Source: Triops longicaudatus
Lineage: Eukaryota; Arthropoda; Branchiopoda; Notostraca; Triopsidae
Assembly (NCBI GenBank): GCA_022885665.1
Contig: JAGQDJ010000008.1
Coordinates: forward strand, 124,001-188,000
Length of the DNA: 64,000 nucleotides
Direction: 5' to 3'
The position numbers and the translations under genes were made by a program. The notes below the pieces were generated by a model. It did not search any database and was not told the DNA's origin. It saw only the letters and a program-made list of their open reading frames with translations. Shown in pieces: positions 23,074 through 36,194 of the stretch (positions within the stretch are counted from its first letter, which is position 1; every line of letters begins with the position of its first letter).

Positions 23074-26000
23074 TCAGGTAGCAAACTTCACAATTTTCAC
23101 GCGTGCCAACTTGTGAATTTTAACAACCATACGCGATTCCTCCCTTTACTTCTTCTAAAACTCAAAAAATAAATAAATAATAAAAAATAAAAAAAAACGA
23201 TAAATCTTACCTTTCAGACAACTCAAAAACTCGTAAAATGTACGTAAAAATCTATCTAAAATTTTACAGAAAAGGCTACATAAAGTAATATTTCAAAATA
23301 TAGCAAAGTAACTCACTAAAGCAAAATAACGAATAAATAAATTTAAAAAATACGTGTATACCTTGCGCACTAAGCAGAATTCACGCTGTGTAACACGCGC
23401 TAGGATCGGTTCAGGCACTCCTGTGCCCAAATCCAGTTTTGGGGGCGTGGCCTGCAGTATCGGAAAAGAGTCAGCATGTACGAAATGTAAATGAGGTCCT
23501 TTCTGGAGTACGCCATAAGTATTATACTGTGCATCCCATTGGACAAAGACCGTATCGCCAACTTCACATCTAAAAACATAACTCAAATTTAGTGTTATGC
23601 TCCAAATTAATGTAAAAAAGCAATTTTTACCCCCGTATGTTAACAGATCCTTGTCGAATCAAGGTCTTGGCAGACTTGCTCTGCAAAAGTAATGATTAAC
23701 AACGCTGCTAAGAACTTTAAAGCAATTAAAAAGAATTTACCAGCTCTTTCATATTATTTACAGGAGGTTGCTCCGCAGGCCCGGAAGGCAGCACAGCGAC
23801 GCTAGCTGTCATATGCATTGGCATGACGCACGCCCTGATAACACCACGCCCACCAACCCAAGAAATATTTTAGAAAGTAACAAAATAAACGAATAAAATA
23901 TAACAGTCTAAATTAATGAAAAACTCTAGAAATACCAAGATAAGAAAGCAAAGAATACCAAGTTTTCTTTGCTTTTTTGTTTACTTTTGAGACATGTTTT
24001 GTTTTTCTGCTTATTTCTATTTTTTATAAATACGGCGTTCGTTAAAAGCTTACCCATGGGAATAAGATCTCATTAAAGGATTGCGTTCAGTGTCTCCCTC
24101 TTTTAAACGCTTATTTTCATCCTCCAGTGCCGCCACCCGGTGTTGCAATTCGGCCAATACGGTGTTGTGTTCCGCAAGGGCGTGGCTTAACGCTTCATTG
24201 GCCCAGACTTTCCTTTGCAGCTCGTCACTTAACTTCTTCGGGTTGGCTTTCATGATTTTTTCGCGTTCTTCGTCCAACAGTTTCTTCACGTGTTCCTTTT
24301 CTTGGACAAAACGATCTTCCCAGAGCCTCAACCGATCCAAGGGCGGTTTTCCGTGCTCGCGGTCCGCAACTCTGGCCCCGGGCCACGATCCCAGAACATC
24401 GTGATGCTTCGGAGGACTAGTGGGCGTGTCTTTCCTGGGGCGTGGACTAGCAGGAGGGGTAGGTCTCTAATAAATCCCAAAACACAACGTTAATCAGTGG
24501 AAAACATTCAACACATCCAGAAAACAAGTCAGAAACAATAAACGACGCACAGGAAAAAAAAATAATAATAATAAAAAATAAAATAAATATTTCGATAAAA
24601 TTAAGTTCAAACTAATTATAACAAAGAAGCATTTAAATGAAAAACGAAATAAATATAAAGAAATACTGTGAATGAAGTTGACTAAGCGCATTAATAAATT
24701 AGAATACCTTAAAATAAATGCAATAAAATTAAATAAATTTTTCGACCAAAATAATCATTTTGCGCGGGTCTCAACGGAAACGTACATATAAAAAACTGAT
24801 ACGAAATAAAAAATAAAACTCAAAACGTGAAATTTTTAAAACAGTACATCAAACTTTTCGAGACTGGAGTCGCTGGGCGATTTGTCCCCTAGTGACGTCA
24901 TCATGCGGAAGCGTGATCGTAACCCCTCCATTTCGAGTTTATGCGCTTTGCTGAGTTCTTCCCGTAACCTGGCAATCTCTGCCTCTCTTTCTTCATGCAA
25001 CGCCTCTTCGCGCAATCTCCAGCGCTCTTCCCACGCTTTTTCCCATTCCACTTGCGCGCTTTGCAGACGGACGGTGAGTTCTGACTGTAGCTGCTTCCGG
25101 TTTTGGGCGGCCAATTCCTCTTGTAGCTTCTCCTGCTCCAAAATATTCTCTCCTTTGAGCTTAATTTCGAGCTGCTCCACCTCCATGGCTTGCTCCAGCA
25201 TCAGGTTCTGCTTTAGCGCCGCGATCGCTTCGTTTTTCTCCAATTCTAATTGTGCACGCAGACGACTCATTTCTGCTTCTTTGTCTTGCTGATGCGAAGC
25301 TACCAACTGAGCTACATATTCTTCATGTTTAACGGCTGTGGCTTTTGCAACCTGGTGCAACTCTTCAATCTCTTGCTGCAAGTTATCGTTCGCCTAGCAA
25401 AAAACATAAAAATATATTAAAAAAATAAAAAAATTATGTAAAAATATTAAAAAAATGGTCTGATATCATGCACACCTGTTGCAGTAAATTAATCTGGGTT
25501 TCAAAATCGTCATCTCGTTTCTTTAACTCTTCTTTGGCGCGGTCCAGCTCTAATTCCAATTCCAGGGCGTGTTTTTCCTTCTCCCGTTCCCATTCTTCTT
25601 CTTCCACCCTCCGTTTTTCCAAATACTCTTCCTTTTCTCTCTCCCAAGCGGCCTTTTCGTGGCCAAATTCTTCCATGCTCTGCTCCCAGCGGCTTATTTC
25701 TTTCTCCAAGCGTTCATTGGCGTCTCTCAACTGATTAGCAGCTATCACAGCATTGTCTCTTTCTTGGGCCAAATTATGGATTTTATTTTCCCAAGTTTTC
25801 AAATCTTGGCTCTTTTGTTCTTCCAAGCCTTTAACGAACTTTGTCAGGGACTCGTTCTTTTCGCGCAAGTCGGCTATTAAACCGGAAGTTCTTGAAGCTT
25901 GCTCGAGAAACGTTTGATAGACTTCTGTTCCCATTAGCGTTACTTTCGCTCTCAGTTCTTCGTAGTTCAAATTTCCACTCCAGGATTCCCACAACTGCCT

Positions 26001-29000
26001 GATTTCCTTAATTTCGCTTTTCAATCGCGGCAACACGCTTTTGGCGGTGCTGAATTTGAGTTCTGCCTCACGGAGCTTTCCAATCATTCGCTGCAGCTCG
26101 TCCTGGTGCACACAAAATGAGATACGAATTTAAAACACTTTTAATCACACAATACGTATGTACAATTACCACGCAAACAAATACTTAAAATTGTATGCTT
26201 AAAATTGTATGCTACAGCATAATAGTTCCTTTCTGCCATGAAAGTAAATCTTAACTTGTTTCAATCATGATTTTTATTTCATTTTTCTAAAGGAATATTT
26301 TAATTTTTGCGTTACTCGTGCTCGTTTACTTGTTGTTACCTCCAAAGCCGCTATTCGTTGGTTCTTTTCGAAAATTTTATGGGATTCACCCAGATCTTCG
26401 GGGTAACTGGGGCCCATATCTGAATCGTCGATGAAGAAATCGGTTGTCGTATACTCAGATTTGGGACTAAGCGATAAAGAAGGTAGTAAACTCGACGAGA
26501 GGACGGGTCTGGGTACTTTATCCGGATTGGCTAACGAGGAGAAGCTCCTATGACTGCAACAGAAAGATACTAAGGAGTTTTAGCCTTTTTTTAAATTAAA
26601 TTTATTAATAGAAAAATACACGAGAAACAAGCTTCAAATTTTAAAATTTATTAAAGTACCGTTTGTACTTCATGTTCTTCATAGGTGGTGACAGTAAAGC
26701 TGCCGACAAACTGGGCAATACATTCACATCGACACCAATTTGTTCAGATTTGCTTTTCTTGTCTTTCAATTGCAGCAAACTCTGTGCCCAATCGCGTAAG
26801 ATCTGCGGTTCTTTGAAGTCTTCTCGGTCTAACGAAAGTCCTAAGCTGCTCCACACCGAATTGAGTTTAAACATCAGTAGTTCTGCGTCGTCATTCGTGA
26901 GCTAAGATTAATCAAAATTTAACCAATAATTTTGCAGATTTTTATTTTATTTTCTGATATACTTGAGGGAGTTGGGTATCAAAAAGCGAAGGACACTGCG
27001 TTGCAAACGGAGCTGGCAAGTCATCCAAACCCGGGAACAAACTTTGCAGAAAATGACCTTCGACTTGATCACGGAAGTTCTTCCGACCCACAATTTCTTC
27101 CTGATGCACCGAAAACGCCTGTTCGGACAACAGTGACGCCCACTAACAAAAAACAACCGAATAAATTCTACTAACAACAAAACAATGTTTATTTGAATTT
27201 GTTACAGTTGCACCTATTCATTTATTTTTTATTTCAGAAAAATTACTTGTATAAACGCTTCGGCAAAATTCCGGCGTCGAACCACTTCCCAGACAGTTTG
27301 GACATACAGTCTGGGCGCTTGGTGAATCTGCCGAACAATTTCTAGCAACTTTTTCAGTCGACGAAAACGTTCGTGCCGCATTACGAGCATTCCCGTGACA
27401 TCAGCCAAGTGTTTCTGGACGTGGACGATCCACCTACGAACAAGAATCTTGAAAACTGCCGTCAACATTTTATATTTATTTAACCTCAATCGGGCATGGA
27501 GATTACCGCTCAGTTCTTCTTTAGCTCGAGTACAACGTGTCCGTATATCTCGCAGCTTTTCCTCGTTTTTAAGCATCACTTTGAGCTGCTGACGGTGCGA
27601 CATGCACAAATCGGGCAAAACAGACGGATCTCCTAAATGTCTGGCTCGAGTCTGGTTTTGCTGGAACGACTATAATACCACATGTTAATTAAAGAAATTA
27701 ATAATTTACAAAACAAAAAAATAACAAATAAAATAATTATAAAACATGCATAATTCACGCAAAAAAATACAGAAAAAATAACGCATACATAAACGAAGAG
27801 AATTTAAAAAAAACGTAAAATTCAAACTTTCTAAACCACAAAACAAAAAAAGAGAAAACAAAATTTAAAAATGCAGAATTAGAAATACATTTACAAGATG
27901 GCTGGTGATCTTGAAGATGTAAAAAGACGCAAAATATATTATTTTAGTTAAAAACAATTAACTCAAGTATCCACAATGTGGTTAATTTCTGCAAATAAAT
28001 GAACTTCGGGATTAATAATCTCTTACTTGTAGCACTAACAAGATAAAAAGGCAATAGATTTTCGAGTAACGTGCGTCGTAAAGTCGAGGTTCAATCTTAC
28101 TTGCGCTAATTCGGCCTGTTCCTGAACTTTCTTACGGGCTTCGTGTAAAAGCAACTCTAAACCAGACAGTCTGTCTTCGAGCCCACGGATTTCTTTCATT
28201 CTGGCATCATGCGCCATTGTAAGAGCGCCTTGGATTTCTTTTTGTACGTCGTCTAGTAAATTTTCATCCATCTACGAGGTAAAAAAGAAATATTAGGTAC
28301 ACTAACATAATAATTACGTTAAAAATACAACTTAAAATGACTGATGTAGGTAGTTAACTCACCTGTTCTAATCCTTCAGCGCACGTTGCTGCTAAAACCT
28401 GAATACTACTTTGCTGATCTGCAGAACTGACCCAATCCAGAAGTGATATGGGCTTCGTGTCATTCGGATTGCTTGCTTGACTCAGTAGTTTAGGTAAAAC
28501 TGGGATTTGTGACAAGATTTCTATGTCGTCTTCGAAACTAGAGTTATTAATCAGATTTTAATGATTAAAAGCCTTTTTTTTCTTTGCTACAATTATTATT
28601 TTGTTCCTTACGTGGATAAAAGGGTCATATTTTCTGGTCGGCGATTCAGATATTGACTATAACTGCGTTCAAAAATCTCAGCCTTTTCTTTAAAACTCAT
28701 CACGGTATCTTCCAAATTCGCAATCACTGCAGCCCAGCCTGCAAGTACGGAAATACCAAAAATGTATATATAAATAAGAGATATTCTACATGAAATTTTC
28801 TAAAGATTTTAAACTTTGCTATTTAAGGAAAAAATTTAATGAATATTACCCTGTTGCTGCAGATGCTGGTCATGAACAAGCAATTCACAAACCGAAGTTT
28901 GTTGCTGGGCAGAGTCATATAGTTGCTGAGCAATCTTTGCCCGTTCTACTACAGTGTTGTAGGTTGTGTCCTTCAAAGCAAGACAGGCATCGACCAGTTC

Positions 29001-29450
29001 TTTCATATCATTTGCTACAAAAAAATGAAAAATTTTAAATAAATAAAAAGTAAGATTTATTTATTTTTGGCGACGTTATCAGTCTTCGTGCAAAATTACC
29101 CGATCCATATTCAATGCTTGGCGAGGGAGGAATGGCACTTTCGATAGTAGTTTTGCTGAAAAGGAAAATGGGATTCGTGTCGGTGCCAGTGGAGTAATTG
29201 CACACTTTATCGGTTAAACTTAGACTTTCGCCTCCACTGATGAGCAAAACCTGCTTCTCTGGAGGGATTTTGCATAACTTAGCAATAGCTTCTTTAAGGT
29301 ACGACACGCTGCAAACCGAAAATGGACAAATAAAGCGTGAATTACGGGAAGAGAAAAAAAATAGAACTATATTGGGAATTACCTTTCTAAAGCAATGCTC
29401 ATGTCGAACTTTAACATTGTGCCTGTGTCAACTAGAAATACGTAGAGCAT
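23074..29450 (-). CDS. RB1CC1: RB1CC1/FIP200 autophagy scaffold (ATG11/ATG17-like)
   Basis: FIP200 scaffolds the ULK1/ATG1 kinase complex at sites where autophagosomes form. Seventeen exons read from 29,450 leftwards in frame (about 1,325 aa; human about 1,594): 29,383-29,450; 29,100-29,308; 28,850-29,014; 28,612-28,738; 28,363-28,537; 28,101-28,271; 27,247-27,669; 26,963-27,142; 26,660-26,901; 26,340-26,553; 25,476-26,102; 24,848-25,393; 24,054-24,466; 23,741-23,834; 23,631-23,680; 23,362-23,569; 23,074-23,139. The N-terminus has the family block MLYVFLVDTGTMLKFDMS and STGTDTNPIFLFSK. The middle matches the ATG17-like region (SVLPDLCMSH, VWEVVRRRNF). A long Glu/Lys/Leu coiled coil fills exons 11-13. 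The last two exons give the claw domain (CEVGDTVFVQWD, then REFCLVRK and LARVKIVKF). The final exon's acceptor is atypical and is the least certain join. Confidence 0.92.
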
Positions 29451-31024
29451 TGTGATAGTGTGAAGGGTTAAGGTGTCATAAAAGCAACGACAGGCAATTA
29501 AAACACAAAAGATCTAAAACTGGACGAAAGATTTGGCTTTTGTTTACCAACACAGTGGCATACTAATCCGTACCCGCGAACGCGTAATATTGGGAACCAA
29601 CGCGACTCGCGTTTCCTTTTCTAATTGTCTAATATGCAAAGAGCGGTAAAATAGTACTATTTAATTTCTTAATCAATTTTTGCTTATTTCACAGGATTTT
29701 TTTTACCGCTAGCTTGCGTGATTTGGCATAGTTTCTTAAGCCTATTTTTTTTTTCAAAATGTATTTTTTCATTTTTTTTTTCAAATATTTTTTTATATTA
29801 TTGGTGCACGTTATAATTGGCCCGAATTTCTATTTTCCTGCGATCAAGTTACGCTACAAACTGTATTTCAAACGTATACAACGTAAATTTTCGTGTAAAT
29901 TTTTGTTGCTTATATCACTGACAGTGTGTCAAACTGATTGTGTGAGCCAAGTCAGGCGGCTACATCTTCAAAACAGTTTCTACTGACATTCTACCGCCGA
30001 CGCAAACTCACATTTTTTTGTCTCCATTTATTTCATGATAACAACCGCGAGCCTCTCTAGGAGATTCTGCAAATAAAATCAAATTTTTCACGTCTTCGCA
30101 AGCTTTTTAAACGCAAAATAATCGCCGTAGAGTAACGAAAATATCATGAATTGTAAGGTGTGGGATCAAAACTCGTCGTCTTCGCTTTTCCGATATATGC
30201 AGTACAGTCCCGTACCTTGTCTAACAGGAAAATCGATTAATGTACCGAACAGAACACCGATGCACACATAGCTGTATAGAAGGCTAGATCTGCGGCAAGC
30301 CTATTATCGAGGAAGTTTTTTGCTATATAACTTGCAGTTGACGGTATTTACTGTATCTTTAAGCTTTCCTGACTTTGTGCTACAGAAATGAGACAAAAAT
30401 CGAGGATATATTAGGGTATTTTTGCTGACTCGGTCCTCTCCACGTTTAAGACATAGAAGAGCGTTTTGCGCACTGTTAAATGGTAATTTAACCCTCCGAA
30501 TTTTGTTAAAACTAACGAAATTATGGATTGATATCAAGTTCATTGTACTTTCCGCGCCAATATAATTTTTATTTTCGGTTTCATTTATTGAATACTGCTT
30601 GTTGGAAGAGCGTCTAATGTTCATAGTCGTTTGGTCTTACATTTCTCTTTTCGAAGCGTACCATATTTCATGAGAAGCATATAAGTCCATCTAAAGATTA
30701 TAATTATGGGCAGAGATTTTTTCACGTGAAGTGAAAAATAGAGCAGGAATTGCCCGCACTGTTCCTTCCTTCCTCCGCCTGTCTTGACTTCTACAGCATT
30801 CAAACGTGCCACTAGTGGCGCTCATGTCGCTTGTTTCAATTTGTTGCCCTCTCCTTTAAGATAAACATCTCTGGCGTTCAAAACATTCGCAGCGCTTGGG
30901 TTTTGCTGGGGCGTTTTGATAACTTTTTGGCGGGTAAATCACTATTTTTCTCTTTGAAGCTATGTACAAAAATTTCTTTTAATAAAAACTTGTTATAGGA
31001 AACTAAAAATTCGCTCTACCAGTA
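29451..31024. promoter_or_regulatory. Divergent promoter region, RB1CC1 / NCAPH
   Basis: About 1.6 kb separate two genes transcribed away from each other. No gene was recognised in it. It contains T-rich stretches near 29,700-29,800 and a near-consensus CTCF-like motif (ccactagtggcgctc) at 30,809-30,823, about 200 bp before the NCAPH start codon. Confidence 0.4.
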
Positions 31025-34000
31025 ATGGAAACACCGGTTATAGAGCGACGGATATCCATTGTCCAAAGCCTGAAACGGCGTAGCTTTGCTTGCACACCTG
31101 CTCGTCAAAAAAACACTCTATCTTCTGCAACTCCGAGCTCGCCAGACGATTCGTTTAACTTCGGGTCTTCTGATTCTCAGGTAAATAACCACACTATGAA
31201 AAATCGATGGCGTGGAAATGGAAAGAAAAATACTTTAAACAATTATTTCCTTGCTAGAACGACGATGAAGCTGAATTGCGTCAAAGACAGAAAAACCGAG
31301 TAGTCGATCTCCATCACAATGCTTTTGCCTCACCAAAGAGCTGTACTGAAAAACGTCGTTCTTTAGTTTTACCCAACGGAGTCACCAATGGTGCTATTGC
31401 TGATCATTACAAAAGTTGCATCAAACTCTCGACCGAAAACGTAAATCTCTATCAACGAAATCGTTCCTTTGTAACGTTTTTATACTTTCCAGAAAATCAC
31501 CACTAAAAATGCCTTTGACCTGAACTTGATCGATTACATGCCATACATGTTCTCCAAATCTGACTCGGATCTCAACAATTTTCAAGTGGCCAGCTGCACT
31601 TTGGACGCAGGAGTCAAGATTTACGCCTGTCGAGTCGACGCAGTGCACACAGATATCTTGAAAATGGCGGGTGGTTTGGGAAAAGAGGCACAGAATATGG
31701 ACAATGCAGCCGAGGGAGATGAAAACGTGCCGAAAACCTCTAAAAAATCGAAAGCAAAAGTTAGTTTAACCTCGTTTCTTTACTAATAGCGTTGTGCAAC
31801 CTCAAAGTTTATTCCTCTTTTCAATATCTGAAATTTTTCTGATTTTACGTTATTAACTTTTGCAGCCAAAGCATGGAGAAAATGTGGAGACCAATCTGGC
31901 CAGTATTGACGCTGTGGACATTGAAAGCGGAACGAGAATAAATCCGTTAACTCGGTTTTTGGCTGGCGAGCTGAAATTCTTAACCAGTCAGATAAAAGGC
32001 ACTGGATACCAGTACTTCCACGCTTTAGAGGTTGAAGACAGCATGAACGTTCTCTTAACGCACTCTGACTCGTTTCCGAAGTCTGAATGCACAGCCTCTT
32101 TCAGTGCAGACGCCGCCAATTACCCCATGTTGCCCGTTTCGTTTCTTCGTGACCTTCCGAAAGACATAGACCGCTTGCAGATTTGTCCGGAAGCCAAAGG
32201 CTTTTTCAATCCCGACTGGAAGTTCGACGACGACAACTTCTGCTTGTCACCCAATAAACGAGCTAGTCTCCTCCCACCCCCTTTTGTTCTTGATGACGTC
32301 GGAGAGCAGGACGAGATCCCTCCTAACGATGAACCTCTCTTTGAAGGTTCGTTTAACAATTTTCAAGTTCGGATTTTATTAAGTTGAATACTGAATTTGA
32401 TTGATTTTCTTAGGAATGGATGACGCAGAAGGCGAATCGTATCACGACGACGATGGTTTTGCCGATGTGGTTGAACACGTCAGGGAGGCGGGGCCGCATG
32501 TGGCTCCGCCCCTAAGGTTAGACTTGACAACGGTGGGGAGCGTATTGGAGAAAGGACCGTCGGAATATTCGTATTTCTCCAGCAATGTGATCACGGTCAT
32601 GGGAAGAGCGGGGTGGGCGGGGCCTCTGCACTGGAAGCTGAAGCCGATGACGTTGGGGAAACCGAAAGTAGGAGAGGCTAAAGAGGAAGGCAGTGAGCGC
32701 AAGAAACGGAAAAAGGATCCTTTAAGACTGCGGTACGACGACGATGCCTTGGACTGGAAGAGAGTAAAAGCTGGATTGGTGACACCCAAAGTTCCCATGC
32801 AGCTCAGCCACGCGACGTGTAAACAGTGGGACACGGCTAAAATTACATTGCCGCAGGATATACATTACGACGCGGAAAATTTTGGAAGGTGATTTAAAAT
32901 CTCTATTTTTATCGTTTCTAAGCTTATAAGTCGTGAGCGTAGCGATCTAAGCTTAATTAAATTAAACATTTATGATTTTTACTATTTTCAGCGATTTGTT
33001 TGCTTATTTACGATTGTACTTAATGTGTCGTGTATTCCAGGTTTGATCTCTATCCGGGACTAAGAGTCTCGTTTGGCCCCTCGAAGACGGTAGAAGAAGT
33101 GGAAGGCGTGGCGGACTATGATTATGACAGTAGAAGAGACGCTGATTTTTGTCCAGCGTCACAGATTGTAATTCGTATAATTTCTTACAGTTGGTATAGC
33201 GTAACAATAATTTTCGTGTACTTTTAGGAGGATGATCACGATTACAATGAATCGGGAGGGTTTGCGACATACGCAGCGTTTGGAGAGACGTGTGCGGGAC
33301 GGGAAGATGATCAGCTCGTAGCGGAGCCGAACAAAGTAAAGACAACGTTGTTATGTGTTCAGTTTCTTATTAAAATATTTCTGTAACATAAACACTTTTT
33401 CGTTAGCATTAACTATTGTTATTTATCGATTGCTTTTATCTGTTAATAAGTTATCGTTGAAAATTTAACGCGGCTCGGTTTTAAACAACATTAAGTTGAA
33501 AGGAAGTAATTTAGCAGATTTATATTTTGTGATATTTACTTACGTCAGTGGGGTTACTGAAGCTATTTTATGCGTTCATGTACTTTAAAATTAACATTTT
33601 AACAAATAATAAATATAAAAAAATAACTTTAAAAATACATATACTGTACTATAATGAAAATTTTATAAATGCATAGAACTTAATATATAAAAAATTATGA
33701 TAAATTTATATATTCCTCTTCGAGAAAGCTAAGGTCAAGTTTTTTGGGCGTGTCTTAAGACCTTTGTTCCACTAGGCTCGCCCTGAAGTGATAACTTTCG
33801 CCAAAAAGGCCAAAAATATGGATATGAAAAAATTAAAGTCGACTATATGGAACGTTTTGAACGAAGATGCCAAAAAGCCCGAGGTATGTGCATTCGTGCC
33901 TTTGGGACAATGGAAAAAACTATAAATTCATTTTCTTTTCTCTTTAGGAAGCGGAAGAAATGCCCAGTAATGGAAACGCCCACGCTTGTGTGGATTTCTA

Positions 34001-34160
34001 CACAATGTATCACAAGCTTCCCAGTGTCTTGCCGCCCAAAATGGCCAACAATCTAAGTGTTTCCCTCGCTTTCATCGCCACTTTACACTTAGCCAACGAA
34101 AACAACCTAATGCTTGAAGCTCAAGTTGATTTACGTAGTTTCAAGATTAACATACCCTAA
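31025..34160 (+). CDS. NCAPH: Condensin complex subunit 2 (CAP-H / Barren, kleisin)
   Basis: NCAPH is the kleisin that closes the SMC2-SMC4 ring of condensin I and is needed to compact and separate mitotic chromosomes. Nine exons keep frame (705 aa; human 741): 31,025-31,180; 31,258-31,440; 31,493-31,759; 31,866-32,346; 32,414-32,888; 33,041-33,167; 33,228-33,335; 33,776-33,883; 33,948-34,160. Family blocks are NRVVDLHHNAFASPK, then NAFDLNLIDYMPYM, FQVASCTLDAGVKIYACRVD, an acidic centre, and the C-terminal winged-helix region ending in KLPSVLPPKMANNLSVSLAF and LHLANENNLML. The N-terminus METPVIERRIS precedes a basic Ser/Thr-rich segment, typical of the phosphoregulated tail. It converges on EIF3H, with about 240 bp between their stop codons. 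Confidence 0.93.
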
Positions 34161-34401
34161 AATCCCAATCTTACTCTCTCTGTCCCATTAACTCATCAGC
34201 ATTTCTGTAAATACTAGGAACTTTCAGCATTTTTACCATAAGTGATGTCGTTTTCACACAGAGACAATTATACGTTTTAGTTTCGTGTAACAAGGAAGGG
34301 AGAAATTATAATGCAATAGAATCAATGTTTCGAGAACTTCCCATAATATTTATTCAATTCCAGAATGAAAACCTTTCCATGAATCGTCAAGTTTTCGGGG
34401 C

Positions 34402-36194
34402 TCAACCTTGGCTTTTCACAGCTTTATGGGGCTGCAATGCTTCGGTGACAAAGAGTTTGCCCAAGGCTTGCGAGCAGAACTGGGATACCTGGTGGCAGGT
34501 ATTCGCAATCTGCGAGGATAACACCATTGGTTCCAGACGAGGAGGCGCTGGAATGGGCTTAAACACTTTATTCAAGTCTTCTTCTGGCAAAGGTGGCTCT
34601 CCTTTAGCCTGGCGCGCCGAATTCTCCAAAGTCTTTAAAAAAAAAAATTATCATTGAACAAACTATGACAACTAAATATACTACTGATAAATAAAATAAA
34701 ACAAAGCTAAATTTCAACTCGAAGGGAAGTTTTTCTTTAGAATTGAATTTTTATTATATTTTTCATCACAAGCCGCGAATATACCTGCCCACAGCGCGTG
34801 TCTCCAAAAATCCCTAAGCTATAACACGCAAAAAGGGTCAGAATTTAGTAGGTAATTTTGAACATCGTATTTACTTCCTGGCAGAAATCTGTGACTTGGC
34901 TCTTGTAAGGTAATTAATTTTCGCTACCACATTAAAACTATTTTTTATGTACAATAACGGTGCTTAATATTTATTAAGCCAAGAACTTACGCGTTTTTGC
35001 TGGTATTTGAACTTTTCTTGCTGCTGCTTCTGAACTTGGCGTTGGTAAATGTTGAATTTGTTCACCTCCTGCATCATTTCGTCGACATTATCCATCAAAC
35101 CACGCAAGTGTTTCTCCAAAACGGACCTACGACATTGAACGTTAAATCAAAGCTAATAACACCTTTAATTTTATTCGTTTCCGCTCAAATTCTGCTAGGA
35201 AAGCTTACGCTGTGCCCAAATCCAAGTACTGGCAACCGTCTTCGGGCGGAACGAGTTCAGTCAGTTCCGACAGCAAAGCGTTGACCAAGTGGGAATTGTG
35301 AACGACCAAACGGACTTCTTGGTACAAGTTCTCGAAACTCAGTTTGAGGTTCTTTATAGCTTCGGGCGTGAAGTCTTCGTCTTTGAACAAGTTGACGGCC
35401 TGGGGCGTCAGACGGTAGGCTTTCAAGTGGAGAAAGCCACGACTGGTCTTCAAGGGATCGTAGATCAAAACAACTGACTCTTCGATCGAGTTTTGGTACG
35501 TAAACTGAGACTCGAGAAACTGCGTACTGAGGAAATTGCCTTGGCAAGTGCTTTGGTACCAACCCACGTGCAAGTGATCCACGTTTACTTTTCGCAGATG
35601 ACGCATCATGGCCATTTGATAATCCTCTAAAAGAATAAAAGAGACAAAAATATTTTTAAAAGTGTAAAATACTAAAAAATTCTTAGAATATTTCAAAAAT
35701 AGATAAATATTTCCAAAATTAAAAAAATATTTTACAATAAGACAAAAATACGAAAAAAATGTGTAAAGTACTGTAAACTTTATTTCGCTAAGAATTAATG
35801 AAAGATACCTTCTTCAGCGTTGTCTTCGAGACTTTTAGGGAAGGGAAAGCAGTTGGTTACTTCCAAGCGAGTGTCTGCGACTAAACCTAACAAAACTCCT
35901 TGAGCTACTTCCATAGTACCGGAGCCTTCTTCATTGCAATGCTTGATAATTTTGGCTACAACCTGCATTTTCACAAGTAAATACAATAATTAAATTATTA
36001 CACTCTGGATGTTTCAAATAAAGGAAAATAGAAAATACTTGAAGGACGACCTAAACATGTTTCGTTCCAGAGTGAATTTTCATAAGTATTTAAGTTTTAG
36101 ATAATAAAGAATTTACCAAGCCATCCACTTGGACTAAATCGATGGCATGATCGACTTCAACAGAAGGATTTCCTCTTCTTGGACGACCAGACAT
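34402..36194 (-). CDS. EIF3H: Eukaryotic translation initiation factor 3 subunit H
   Basis: eIF3h is one of the two MPN-domain subunits of the eIF3 complex, which recruits mRNA to the 40S ribosome in the cytosol. Five exons in frame give 338 aa (human 352): 36,117-36,194; 35,809-35,962; 35,209-35,626; 34,991-35,126; 34,402-34,632. The start MSGRPRRGN is followed by VEVDHAIDLVQVDGL and the MPN core KIIKHCNEEGSG, GVLLGLV, EVTNCFPFP, YQMAMMRHLRKVNVDHLHVG and ESVVLIYDP. As in the family, it lacks the JAMM protease metal site. The C-terminus has a Gln-rich helix and GEPPLPEEDLNKVFKP. The fourth intron contains a copy of the dispersed ~80-bp repeat. Confidence 0.95.
34797..34880 (+). repeat. Dispersed ~80-bp repeat, copy 4
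   Basis: Inside an EIF3H intron. It has ctaagctataacacgcaaaa, agggtcagaatttag and ggtaattttgaacatcgtat, in the same order and orientation as copy 1 at 305-378 and the reverse of copies 2 and 3. Confidence 0.7.

Noticed and set aside
24081..25880. Ser/Phe/Cys-rich + strand frames of 88-136 codons
   Set aside because: They are antisense shadows of the FIP200 coiled-coil exons.
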